Part shown: positions 26,838-34,672 of the stretch, one piece after another
Layout of the letters: each line of letters begins with the position of its first letter
How positions within the stretch are numbered: position 1 is the stretch's first letter
Source: a virus
Virus record (IMG/VR): IMGVR_UViG_3300009523_000001
Coordinates: 53,666-117,665 of that record
Direction: 5' to 3' (one strand)
DNA: 64,000 nucleotides
Position numbers and translations under genes: made by a program
The notes under the pieces: model-generated
Database searches by the model: none
Told to the model about the DNA's origin: nothing
What the model saw: the letters and a program-made list of their open reading frames with translations, nothing else

Positions 26838-27502
26838 AGTTCAGCGTAAATATGGAGGTGACCGACGACGAGCTGAAGGAGTACGCGGCCGACGTGCTCC
26901 TGAAAGTACTCGGTGCCGCGTGGCGTAGCATGGAGGGCGCGCTTACCGACCCGCAGGCCGCCGCGTTCGCGATGAACCTGTTCCAGCAAGGCATGCAGGC
27001 TGGCAGCCGGGTGGTGATGCAGCAGCAGCAGCAACGCAAGCGCGGTCCGGTTCCCACGCACCCGCCTGGGTACGGACCGGGATTCGGTCCGGGGATGGCA
27101 CCCATTGGGTTTGGGTACCCACCCCCAGGTCCCTACGGGCCTGGGGCACCCCCAGGTCCCTACGGGCCTGGGGCACCCCCAGGTCCCTACGGGCCTGGGG
27201 CAGTGCCGTACGGGACTCCTGGCGCGAACGGTCCGGCCAGTCCAGGCAACGTGCAGGGCATCCGCTCCGGTGGCACCAATGGAATCGAGCGATGCTTCCC
27301 CATCGAGGGGACTCGGCAGACCGAGGAGGGGGTCGGTTGCTGCCAGTGCGCGACGTTCAATGGGTTGCAGCGCACCGTCTGCCGGTACTGCGGGCACACG
27401 CTCTGTCACGAGAGAGAGCAGCCGCCGATCGTCACACCGCCGCCGATTCGCACGCCAGGGCCTGGGATGGGTGGATCGCCACCTCCCAACGAGGGGGCGT
27501 GA
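26834..27502 (+). CDS. Pro/Gly-rich protein with C-terminal zinc-ribbon motif
   Basis: 222 residues from a GTG overlapping the upstream stop (GTGA). An N-terminal helical domain, a Gln run, then three exact 9-residue repeats PGPYGPGAP, and a C-terminal zinc-ribbon CCQCATFNGLQRTVCRYCG. The ribbon suggests binding to nucleic acid or protein. Not recognised. Confidence 0.7.
   Translation: MKFSVNMEVTDDELKEYAADVLLKVLGAAWRSMEGALTDPQAAAFAMNLFQQGMQAGSRVVMQQQQQRKRGPVPTHPPGYGPGFGPGMAPIGFGYPPPGPYGPGAPPGPYGPGAPPGPYGPGAVPYGTPGANGPASPGNVQGIRSGGTNGIERCFPIEGTRQTEEGVGCCQCATFNGLQRTVCRYCGHTLCHEREQPPIVTPPPIRTPGPGMGGSPPPNEGA
27125..27205 (+). repeat. 27-bp tandem repeat, three copies
   Basis: Near-identical units beginning CCAGGTCCCTACGGGCCTGG inside the zinc-ribbon gene. 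They keep frame, so copy number can change without stopping translation. Confidence 0.85.
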
Positions 27503-27678
27503 TGCGGTTCACGATCTTTATGAAGGTCTCCGTCGACGCGACTGGCTCGCAGCAGGCGGTCGACTGGGCAAAGAGGCTCGAGAAGCTCCTCAAGGATCCG
27601 ATGGCGAAGACGGCGATCGTGGCCGAGGGCATCAAGATGGTCGGCGACCCGGTGGCGCTGCAACCGAAGCCGGAGTAG
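27502..27678 (+). CDS. 58-residue protein of unknown function
   Basis: MRFTIFMKVSVDATGSQQAV, then a helix with VDWAKRLEKLLKDP. Start overlaps the upstream stop by one base (TGATG). A single strand-helix unit. Not recognised. Confidence 0.55.
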   Translation: MRFTIFMKVSVDATGSQQAVDWAKRLEKLLKDPMAKTAIVAEGIKMVGDPVALQPKPE

Positions 27679-27748
27679 CTCCTTCCCATGAACCACCGTC
27701 GTCCGCCGTACGCAGCGAGGGCGCGACGAGCGCAGGATGGACGAAGGC

Positions 27749-27777
27749 TAGACGCTCCGATGGGTCGCGCGTAGGCT
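27749..27777 (+). promoter_or_regulatory. Promoter of the LysM protein
   Basis: TAGACG, 17-nt spacer, TAGGCT, 7 nt, GTG at 27785. Confidence 0.6.
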
Positions 27778-27784
27778 ACGAGCT

Positions 27785-28873
27785 GTGAGGACGTACGTCG
27801 TACAACATGGCGACTCACCGGCGAGCATCGCGGCGAAGGATTTTATGGCCGGGTGCCCGAAGTGCTCGATCGAGCTTGGACGCGTGAACGTCCACAAGCC
27901 AACGATTGTTCATCCAAACGGTTACGTCACTTTCAAAGAGCTCCGCGTCGGCGAGACTTTGCTGTTGCCCGACGAGTGGTTCCACCCGGCTCGCGAGAGC
28001 CTGCCGCCGACCTACTACAAGATCCTCCCCCACCACGACGGAGTCACGCGGGGGTCGCTCAGTGGTATGCTCGACGGATCCCCCGAGCTCGACGTGGCCG
28101 TGCCCGCGGTCGCCCAGCTCGCGGCGCTCGGTGACACCGCGTTCACTCAAGCCGTGGGCGACGCGGGCGCGAAGATCGACGCAGCGGTGAAGGAAGCAGT
28201 CGGTTCGACGTCGGCGGATGCCGCCGCCAAGGCGAAGGCCGTCCAGGACGCGACGCAGTGGGCCTGGCAACGCAATCGCGACCTCGCAGCCGCCGTCGCA
28301 GCGAACGACAGAGCCACCGTCACCCGCGCGCGACTCGACATCCAGAACGCCCTCTCGACCGCACTCGGCAACGCGCACCTGGCGATCCAGGCGCATGCCC
28401 CGTCTGCGTCTCCTGTGCCGAGCAGTTTGCAAGCGGCCGCGAAAGCCGCGGTGGCCGCCCTCTCGGCCGACCCGAATTATTGCACTTCGGTCACCCATCC
28501 CGGGACTCCGGTCAATGCCGCGGTGCACCGCTTCAAGTTGGCGTGGAACGCTTCGCAGTCTCCGAAGGTCCCCGTCGGTACGGGCACCTACGAAGTGGCC
28601 ACGACGGTGGCGCTCGCGCAGGTGGTCGGCCAGGCCCCGTCGGCGTGCGGTGCGGGTCAACGCCCGATGCCCGCACCGAAACCACCCCCACCGATCCCGT
28701 CGCCGAAGCAGGAAGCGATCACGCCGCCGAGCGATGAGAGCGGCGGCTGGTCCTCTTGGACGATTGCTGCAGCCACGGTGCTCGGAGTGGTGGCCGTAGG
28801 CGGTGTCGCGTACGTGGCGACGAGACCGAGCAAGCCCGCACGCCGATCGAGTTTCGCGCCGGAGCCCGCATGA
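27785..28873 (+). CDS. LysM-like protein with C-terminal membrane anchor
   Basis: 362 residues. An N-terminal LysM-like module (YVVQHGDSPASIAAKDF ... LRVGETLLLPDEW, about 4-68), a helical region, a segment VHRFKLAWNASQSPKVPVGT plus TYEVATTVALAQ resembling a peptidoglycan-binding repeat (about 240-275), a Pro linker, and one membrane segment (about 322-342). It probably touches peptidoglycan from a membrane. The same PG-binding pattern occurs in two proteins of the 38-44 kb cluster. Confidence 0.7.
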   Translation: MRTYVVQHGDSPASIAAKDFMAGCPKCSIELGRVNVHKPTIVHPNGYVTFKELRVGETLLLPDEWFHPARESLPPTYYKILPHHDGVTRGSLSGMLDGSPELDVAVPAVAQLAALGDTAFTQAVGDAGAKIDAAVKEAVGSTSADAAAKAKAVQDATQWAWQRNRDLAAAVAANDRATVTRARLDIQNALSTALGNAHLAIQAHAPSASPVPSSLQAAAKAAVAALSADPNYCTSVTHPGTPVNAAVHRFKLAWNASQSPKVPVGTGTYEVATTVALAQVVGQAPSACGAGQRPMPAPKPPPPIPSPKQEAITPPSDESGGWSSWTIAAATVLGVVAVGGVAYVATRPSKPARRSSFAPEPA

Positions 28874-30069
28874 TCCGGGCATTTCGTTACCCACTTCGTC
28901 CAACGAAAGCGCAGGAAGCGACGCTTGAAGCATGGCTTACGGCGAGTTGCACACTTTACAACGCTGCTCTGCAAGAACGACGAGATGCGTGGAGCAAACA
29001 GCATGTGCGAATCAGTCGCTTCGATCAGCAGAAGGAACTAACTGAACTTCGGGCCACGGATCCAGAATGGGAGATGATCCCACTCTTGGTTCAGCGCAGT
29101 GCACTACGACGTCTTGACCGAGCGTTTCTGGCGTTCTTCCGACACGTAAAGCGCGGTGAAAAAAAAGGATACCCGCGCTTTCGGTCGCGCGACCGTTATG
29201 ACTCATTTACTCTGCCTCCGCTTTTCGGGGTGCGCGCTGAAGGCGACCATGTACGCTTACCAAAACTAGGCCTGGTGAAGTTTCACCAGTACCGCGAGAT
29301 GCGTGGCCGGATGAAGCAGGTCACGGTGGGTCGCAGCAGTACGCGCGGCTGGTACGTATCGTTCGTCTGCGACCTCGGCGAAGCGCCAACGAAAATCGCG
29401 GTCCGATCGGCTATCGGCATTGATGTCGGCCTGGAAGCGTTCGCTACGCTCTCTAACGGTGAGCGTGTCGAAAATCCGCGCTTCTTCCGCGCGTCGGAGA
29501 AGACGCTAGCGCGGCGCCAGCAGTTGCTCGCTCGCAAGCAACGTGGATCGAACAGTCGACGTCAAGCTCGTACACTGGTTGCTCGTACCTACGAGCACAT
29601 TCGCAATCAGCGTCTGGATTTTGCCCGCAAGTTCGCGTGTGCGATCTTCAACCGGTTCGACCTCGTAGCGCACGAGAATCTAGAAATCGCCCGCATGATG
29701 CGCGGACATTTATCAAAATCCATTCGTGACGCCGCGTGGGGCGTCGCCATCAAAGCACTCAACTGCAAGGCGGAGGGTGCCGGCAAGTGGGTGGTGGCGA
29801 CGGATCCGCGGCGTAGCAGTATCGACTGCTCAGGCTGCGGTGAACCAGTCCCGAAGGACTTGTCGCAACGTGAGCACCGATGCCCGCAATGCGGACTCAT
29901 TCTCCATCGAGATGAGAACGCTGCGCGGAACGTTTTGGCGCGCGGCTTGCGCGCGGGGTCGTTGACCGAAGCCGTTACAACGGTAGGGCCGGAGTTTATG
30001 GCGTCGTTGACCGAAGCCGTTACAACGGTAGGGCCGGAGTTTATGGCCACTCTTGGAGCTTGCCAATGA
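28870..30069 (+). CDS. tnpB: TnpB RNA-guided nuclease (IS605/IS607-type orfB)
   Basis: 399 residues, full length. RuvC residues are present: D185 in IGIDVG, E269 in AHENLE, D348 in HRDENAARN. The zinc finger is intact (C320-x2-C323 and C338-x2-C341). TnpB cuts DNA guided by an omega-RNA copied from the element's 3' end. No TnpA lies nearby. The ATG overlaps the upstream stop and its own stop overlaps the next start, so it sits neatly inside the operon. Two copies of SLTEAVTTVGPEFMA near the end come from a 45-bp duplication. Confidence 0.9.
   Translation: MIRAFRYPLRPTKAQEATLEAWLTASCTLYNAALQERRDAWSKQHVRISRFDQQKELTELRATDPEWEMIPLLVQRSALRRLDRAFLAFFRHVKRGEKKGYPRFRSRDRYDSFTLPPLFGVRAEGDHVRLPKLGLVKFHQYREMRGRMKQVTVGRSSTRGWYVSFVCDLGEAPTKIAVRSAIGIDVGLEAFATLSNGERVENPRFFRASEKTLARRQQLLARKQRGSNSRRQARTLVARTYEHIRNQRLDFARKFACAIFNRFDLVAHENLEIARMMRGHLSKSIRDAAWGVAIKALNCKAEGAGKWVVATDPRRSSIDCSGCGEPVPKDLSQREHRCPQCGLILHRDENAARNVLARGLRAGSLTEAVTTVGPEFMASLTEAVTTVGPEFMATLGACQ
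29959..30048 (+). repeat. 45-bp tandem duplication at the tnpB 3' end
   Basis: Two copies, 29959-30003 and 30004-30048, starting TCGTTGACCGAAGCCGTTAC. This is where the omega-RNA scaffold would be encoded. CCGTT-AC-AACGG can form a small hairpin in each copy. Confidence 0.8.
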
Positions 30070-30740
30070 TCATCATCGACAAGCCCGTAGAAGGTGTGAA
30101 GACGGACGTACGTTCGCACCCAGCCGGTCGTGATGGGTCGCTTCTCTCACTCAAGGAGGTTGCCGAGCGCGCGTGGAAGAGTCGTATGTCTCCGCGCCTG
30201 CGCGCGTGGACAACGCAGAAACTCGCCGAGGTGGGCGTATCGACGGGGTCGCGCCGGCAGAAGGGGCAAGCAGTTCTCGACGCGTTCCGCAAGAAGGTGC
30301 CGTATGTTGCTGACCCAGTTCTTGGCGAGTTCATGGAAACTCCGGAACAGACGCTCTGCTTGGACGAGGGAGGTCTTTGCTTCATCGGCACGGACTGCGA
30401 CGGTGCAAGCATCTCGCTCGCCGCCGCGATGATGTCGATCGGCATCCCCGCGATGATCATCGGCTCGTCGCACAAGCACCCGCACGACGTGCCGACGCAC
30501 GTCTTCATGGCCTTCCAGGACGAGCAGGACGACTGGGTCCGCATGGACGGCACTACGAAGCATCCGGTCGGTCGCGTCGCGCCGCACAAGCGCGAGTGGT
30601 GGTTCGAGCCGGGCGCGGAAGCGAAGAACCGCGGCGAAGGAGACTTCGTCGGGATGTCGGGCGGCAGCGAGGTCGGTGTCAGCGGAAGCGTCCGTGGGCT
30701 GGCGAGCGTGCTCGATCTGCTCTACCCGTCGATCCGGTAA
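30066..30740 (+). CDS. Transglutaminase-like cysteine protease candidate
   Basis: 224 residues. A core of the transglutaminase-like fold: catalytic Cys in GTDCDGASISLAAAMMSIG (C111), His in PTHVFMAFQ (H145) and Asp in WVRMDGTTKHP (D161). Phages encode relatives of unproved function. As it lies just before the structural operon it may process virion proteins or cut host peptides. Start at 30066 overlaps the tnpB stop (ATGA). Confidence 0.7.
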   Translation: MIIIDKPVEGVKTDVRSHPAGRDGSLLSLKEVAERAWKSRMSPRLRAWTTQKLAEVGVSTGSRRQKGQAVLDAFRKKVPYVADPVLGEFMETPEQTLCLDEGGLCFIGTDCDGASISLAAAMMSIGIPAMIIGSSHKHPHDVPTHVFMAFQDEQDDWVRMDGTTKHPVGRVAPHKREWWFEPGAEAKNRGEGDFVGMSGGSEVGVSGSVRGLASVLDLLYPSIR

Positions 30741-30805
30741 GTTCTCGGATTGCACGCTGGCGCGTGGCGCCGCTGCATGGAGAAGCATCGGGCGCGCGTG
30801 CGCGA

Positions 30806-30875
30806 ATGCAACCCCGATGCAACCGTTGCATCGGATGCAGCATGCAACGCCGTTGCATCGAGAGCACCATGCAAC
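30806..30875. repeat. ATGCAAC inverted-repeat array
   Basis: ATGCAAC at 30806; a perfect 10-bp-armed palindrome at 30814-30834 (CCGATGCAAC, C, GTTGCATCGG); an 8-bp-armed one at 30842-30858 (ATGCAACG, C, CGTTGCAT); another ATGCAAC at 30869. Looks like multiple sites for a dimeric DNA-binding protein. Confidence 0.7.
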
Positions 30876-30910
30876 CGGCGATGTCTCTCATCCAAATAGG
30901 GAATACCCGA

Positions 30911-30928
30911 GACATACCTGAGTATGCC
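30911..30928. promoter_or_regulatory. Palindromic operator, copy 3
   Basis: GACATAC-CTGA-GTATGCC, one mismatch to a perfect inverted repeat, preceded by GGGAATACCCGA and followed by GTTTACG, as in copy 2. Confidence 0.6.
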
Positions 30929-31208
30929 GTTTACGAGATGCGGATCGGGTGCGTGATCGAAATCGGATGAGCCGAACGGCGCACTGTTCTCGACGTGCAA
31001 TACGGTTCGTTCGTCGCGCTCGGGCGCGCAGCGCAAGTCATTGACTTGATGCGGGTTTAGTTCAATCGCCGGCACGCCCTCCCGATCGGCCAACTCCCCC
31101 TCGGCTCCCCCGGTGCGCACACGCGGATTGGAGTCCGAATCACGCGTGCCAGAAATCACTTGTTGACGCTGCAAGAGCGCATTGTGAATCTTGAAAAACG
31201 TTGAAGAC

Positions 31209-34200
31209 ATGGGCGTGTACCACTCCCGTCTCGCCGAGCTCTCCGCCGCGCACGAACGCGGTCAACGGCTTGGCGCAGGACGTCGACCTTCCCGGCCTCC
31301 CTATCGGCAATCGCTCCGCCCGGCGCCGCCCGGCCGCCGTGAGGTCCGCATCGGCACGGTCATCCCAAGCACGTACGTTCCGCCGCCCTACTCTCCCCCT
31401 CCCCCTCCTCCTCCGGATCCGGACTCGTTCGTTGAAGCCAAGCGCAAGGCCATGCAGGCGCAGTCGCTGCTTTTCGATCGCAGCGCCGGTTGGACCGTCG
31501 AGAAAGCGAAGCAGTGGGCCAAAAGTCACGGCTACAAATCCGGCAAGGTGGACGTTACCGACCGGTACGTTCGCCTGCGGCAGCAAGACCCGAAGGGGTT
31601 CGCAGTCAAACGAACGGTTCCGTTCGGCAAGGGCATTCGCGCAGTAGTCGCTCGTGAGGAGACCATGAAAAAGAAGACGAAGACGACCCGTCGTCCTGCT
31701 CGCAAGTCCGCGGCCAAGCCCAAGGCGGCCCATCGAGCCTCTCCGAAGCGCCGAACCGCGCCGAAGCGCCGAGCGGCGCCGAAGTCCAAAACGAGCGTCG
31801 TCACCGCGCGCCGGCGTCCGCGCCATGCGCGAGAAGTGAGACGAACCGCGACCGAGTCGCGGCGCCGTCCGCGCCGCATGCGGGAGACTCCCGTGGTTGC
31901 CGAGGCGCGCCGCCGTCCGAAGCACCGCAAGCCCACCCACCGCAAGCCCACCCATCGCAAATCGACCCACCGCAAGCGGCCGTCGAGCTACGTGATGGCG
32001 AAACGTCGTCCGCACCACCACCGCAAGGTGTCGGCGTGGCGTGGCGACAGCGCAGGCCACAGCAAGGCTGCGAAGAAGGGGTGGCGAACGCGCAAGGGCG
32101 GCAAGACGACCAGGAAGGCCGCCGAGTCGCGGCGTCGCCCGCGTCGGCACGCTCGCGAGACGACGACCGTTCAGGCCCGTCGGCGCCCGCGTCGTCGTGT
32201 CCACGAGCCGATGACCGTGCAGGCCCGTCGCCGTCCGAAGCATCGGCGCGCTCGTGAGACGAAAGTCGTCCAGGCCCGTCGGCGCCCGCGCAAGTACACC
32301 CGAGAGACGACGACCGTTCAGGCGCGTCGGCGTCCGCGTCGTCATGCTCGCGAGACGAAGGTCGTCCAGGCCCGTCGCCGTCCGAAGCATCGGCGCGCCC
32401 GCGAGACGAAAGTCGTTCGATCCTACCGCGCGCACAAGGTCCGCGCGCCGAGCTTCGGCAGTATGGCCCGCACGGCGGGCAACATGGCCCTCGAAGTGGG
32501 GACCGCCGCCGCCGCCTTCCTGGCCGCGGACGCCATCGATCGGTTCCTCGCGGGCTACGATCCATCGGCCGCGAACAAGCCGGCGAACAAGTTCACTTCG
32601 GACGGGGTCGGTACGCTAGCCAATGCGCTCAACGTCGCGTCGGCGCCCGACCTGTGGCGCTACGGCAGCCTAGGAGTCCTGACCTTCGGACCGCTCATCG
32701 GCTCGCTCTTCATCAAGAAGGCTGCAATTCGATCGTCGGTCGAGGGGATGGGGGTCGGAGCCGGAATCAAGTTCGCCGCGACGCTCTGGTCGAGCGTGCT
32801 GATGCCGCTGCTCATCGGCAAGGACACGAGCACACCGGCGCTGCAGAAGAGCTGGATCGCGCGCCTGTACCCTGCCGAGGTCTCGGCGGCCCTCAACATG
32901 AAGAGCGGAACCGCTGCTGTCTCGAGCGGCGGCGCCGCCAGCAAGGCCGGCACGCTCTCGGACGGATCCGAGCAAACCGGCGTCGGAAAGGACGCCGGCC
33001 CATTCGCGCTCGCCGACCGCTTCGGCCGCCACCGCGAGTGGGTCACGCCCTCTTCGTGGACGCCGCCCGCCATCCCTGGCGTTCCGGGGTACAACGATCC
33101 GGGTCCGACGGAGATGATTGTCGACGACGACGATCAACCCGCTCCCCCCGTTCAGTCGGCATGGCCGCCCCGCTGGGGTCATTGGCACCGCTGGGGCCTG
33201 CGCGGCGTCGGCGACGCGGTGCAGGACATGGCGCACACCATCGCGGCGAAGACCGGCGTGCACCCGGCGCACGCCGTCAACGCGGCGATGCACGCGGTGG
33301 CCGAACCGCACGACCTCACGCAGGCGTTGCAGCGCGCGCTGCCGCACCTGCGTCGCGAGCTCCTCATCGAGTGCGCGCGGCACGTGCATCCGCACGTGGT
33401 CCGAATGCACGCGCACGCCAGGTATCCGCGCGAGCACGAAGAGTGGACCGGCGCGCGGGCAGCCGAAGGGTTGCCGGCGCCCGAACACGACGCGCCCGAG
33501 AGCGAGTGGCGCGAGTGGCATGGCAAGCGGGCGTCCGCCGGATTGCCGTACGCTCCCCCACCGCCCGATCTGCCGGCGTCGACGCCCGCGCACTTGCGCG
33601 AGCGCCACGAATGGCACCCGAATTACGAACGAGAGATCGCCTACGACCGGTACCCGACCGTTCAGCAGGTGATGGGGATCGGCGCCGGGGGGCCCGCAAC
33701 GGGCGGCAATCCAGGGCAGCCTGGACTCGGCGAAGTGTTTTCGAACGCCGTGCAGGCTGCAGGAGCTTCGATCCCGGGCATACCGCTCGAGAACGCCGTC
33801 ACCACGACCGCGTACGCAGCGGCCGAACCGTTCAACTGCACGCGGGCGATCGAACGCGCGATGCCGCTCATCCGGAGTGAGCTCGCACGCTACTGCGCCG
33901 AGAACATGAGTCCGTACATCCAGCAACTGCACGCGCAGACGGGGGTTCCGGTGACCACCGCAGCGGTGCCCACTCCGCCCGTACCGGCACCACCTCTGTC
34001 CGTCATCGAGTTCGTGCCGTCTCCACCGCCCCCGAGCTGGACACGCGGTGAAGCGGAATGGCACACGCAAGAACGCCAAGACTGGGATCGCACACACGGC
34101 AAAGCCACGCCGGCCGTGGAGGCCGCCGCCACGCACGCCGCAAAAGAGGCGGCTGCTCCGCATGCGGACGCCAAGAAGCCTGCCGTGGCCGCTGCCGTCC

Positions 34201-34577
34201 AGGCTGCAGCAACCGGAGCGGCGACCGCCGCATCCGCCGCTCCGCCCGGCACGCCCACTCCGGTCGTGCATCAGATCGCCAAGGAAGGGGCGCAAGCCGC
34301 CGCGGACGCACACGGTCCCGTGGCTGACCACCCTGCCGTTCAAGCGGCCGTCGTGGCAGCCGCACCGGCGGCGGCGGCGGCCCACGCCGCCGCACCGCAC
34401 GCAGGCACCTCGGGCGTCGGGAACCCACCCAGGAACCTCCCCGTCGGCCCCCCCAAGCTGCCGCATCCGGGACCGCAACCGCTGCAGTCGGAGTGCGGTT
34501 GCCTGGACGACAGCCCGTACCTCGGCTTCATCGGGGACGAAGTCGAGCAAGACCTGCTCTGGAACGCGGCCGAGTAA
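31209..34577 (+). CDS. Giant Arg/Lys-repeat protein, virion DNA-binding candidate
   Basis: 1122 residues. An N-terminal short domain (about 85-140) with WTVEKAKQWAKSHGYKSGKV and RLRQQDPKGF, a module I associate with small phage proteins; a very basic region (about 153-410) built of units such as RETTTVQARRRPRRHA and RETKVVQARRRPKHRRA; two hydrophobic stretches (about 425-440 and 490-505); then helical His/Trp-rich and Ala/Pro-rich parts. The basic repeats resemble histone H1-like or protamine-like DNA condensers. It is the first gene of the structural operon. ATG at 31209 chosen over the upstream TTG. A second in-frame ATG at 31665 follows GAGGAG and starts right at the basic part. Confidence 0.8.
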   Translation: MGVYHSRLAELSAAHERGQRLGAGRRPSRPPYRQSLRPAPPGRREVRIGTVIPSTYVPPPYSPPPPPPPDPDSFVEAKRKAMQAQSLLFDRSAGWTVEKAKQWAKSHGYKSGKVDVTDRYVRLRQQDPKGFAVKRTVPFGKGIRAVVAREETMKKKTKTTRRPARKSAAKPKAAHRASPKRRTAPKRRAAPKSKTSVVTARRRPRHAREVRRTATESRRRPRRMRETPVVAEARRRPKHRKPTHRKPTHRKSTHRKRPSSYVMAKRRPHHHRKVSAWRGDSAGHSKAAKKGWRTRKGGKTTRKAAESRRRPRRHARETTTVQARRRPRRRVHEPMTVQARRRPKHRRARETKVVQARRRPRKYTRETTTVQARRRPRRHARETKVVQARRRPKHRRARETKVVRSYRAHKVRAPSFGSMARTAGNMALEVGTAAAAFLAADAIDRFLAGYDPSAANKPANKFTSDGVGTLANALNVASAPDLWRYGSLGVLTFGPLIGSLFIKKAAIRSSVEGMGVGAGIKFAATLWSSVLMPLLIGKDTSTPALQKSWIARLYPAEVSAALNMKSGTAAVSSGGAASKAGTLSDGSEQTGVGKDAGPFALADRFGRHREWVTPSSWTPPAIPGVPGYNDPGPTEMIVDDDDQPAPPVQSAWPPRWGHWHRWGLRGVGDAVQDMAHTIAAKTGVHPAHAVNAAMHAVAEPHDLTQALQRALPHLRRELLIECARHVHPHVVRMHAHARYPREHEEWTGARAAEGLPAPEHDAPESEWREWHGKRASAGLPYAPPPPDLPASTPAHLRERHEWHPNYEREIAYDRYPTVQQVMGIGAGGPATGGNPGQPGLGEVFSNAVQAAGASIPGIPLENAVTTTAYAAAEPFNCTRAIERAMPLIRSELARYCAENMSPYIQQLHAQTGVPVTTAAVPTPPVPAPPLSVIEFVPSPPPPSWTRGEAEWHTQERQDWDRTHGKATPAVEAAATHAAKEAAAPHADAKKPAVAAAVQAAATGAATAASAAPPGTPTPVVHQIAKEGAQAAADAHGPVADHPAVQAAVVAAAPAAAAAHAAAPHAGTSGVGNPPRNLPVGPPKLPHPGPQPLQSECGCLDDSPYLGFIGDEVEQDLLWNAAE

Positions 34578-34672
34578 GGCCGAGAGAAACCAACCACGAG
34601 AGAACGTTTTAGCCACACACAACCCCCCGCGGCGGACCAGGGAAACGGCGGGGATCGAAAGAGAGCGCGATC

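Larger units (their letters stand above)
30741..31208. promoter_or_regulatory. Control region upstream of the structural operon
   Basis: About 470 bases without a convincing long gene. It holds an array of ATGCAAC/GTTGCAT sites (30806-30875), operator copy 3 (30911-30928), a TTTACG -35-like box next to it, and further on TTGACG at about 31165. A 25-codon Arg-rich frame from 30967 (MSRTAHCSRRAIRFVRRARA...) could be translated but is not supported by anything else. Confidence 0.6.

Noticed and set aside
30967-31044. 25-codon Arg-rich ORF downstream of operator copy 3
   Set aside because: It sits where a leaderless gene would start, but the -10 box is poor (TGATCG) and there is no ribosome site, so I left it inside the control-region entry.
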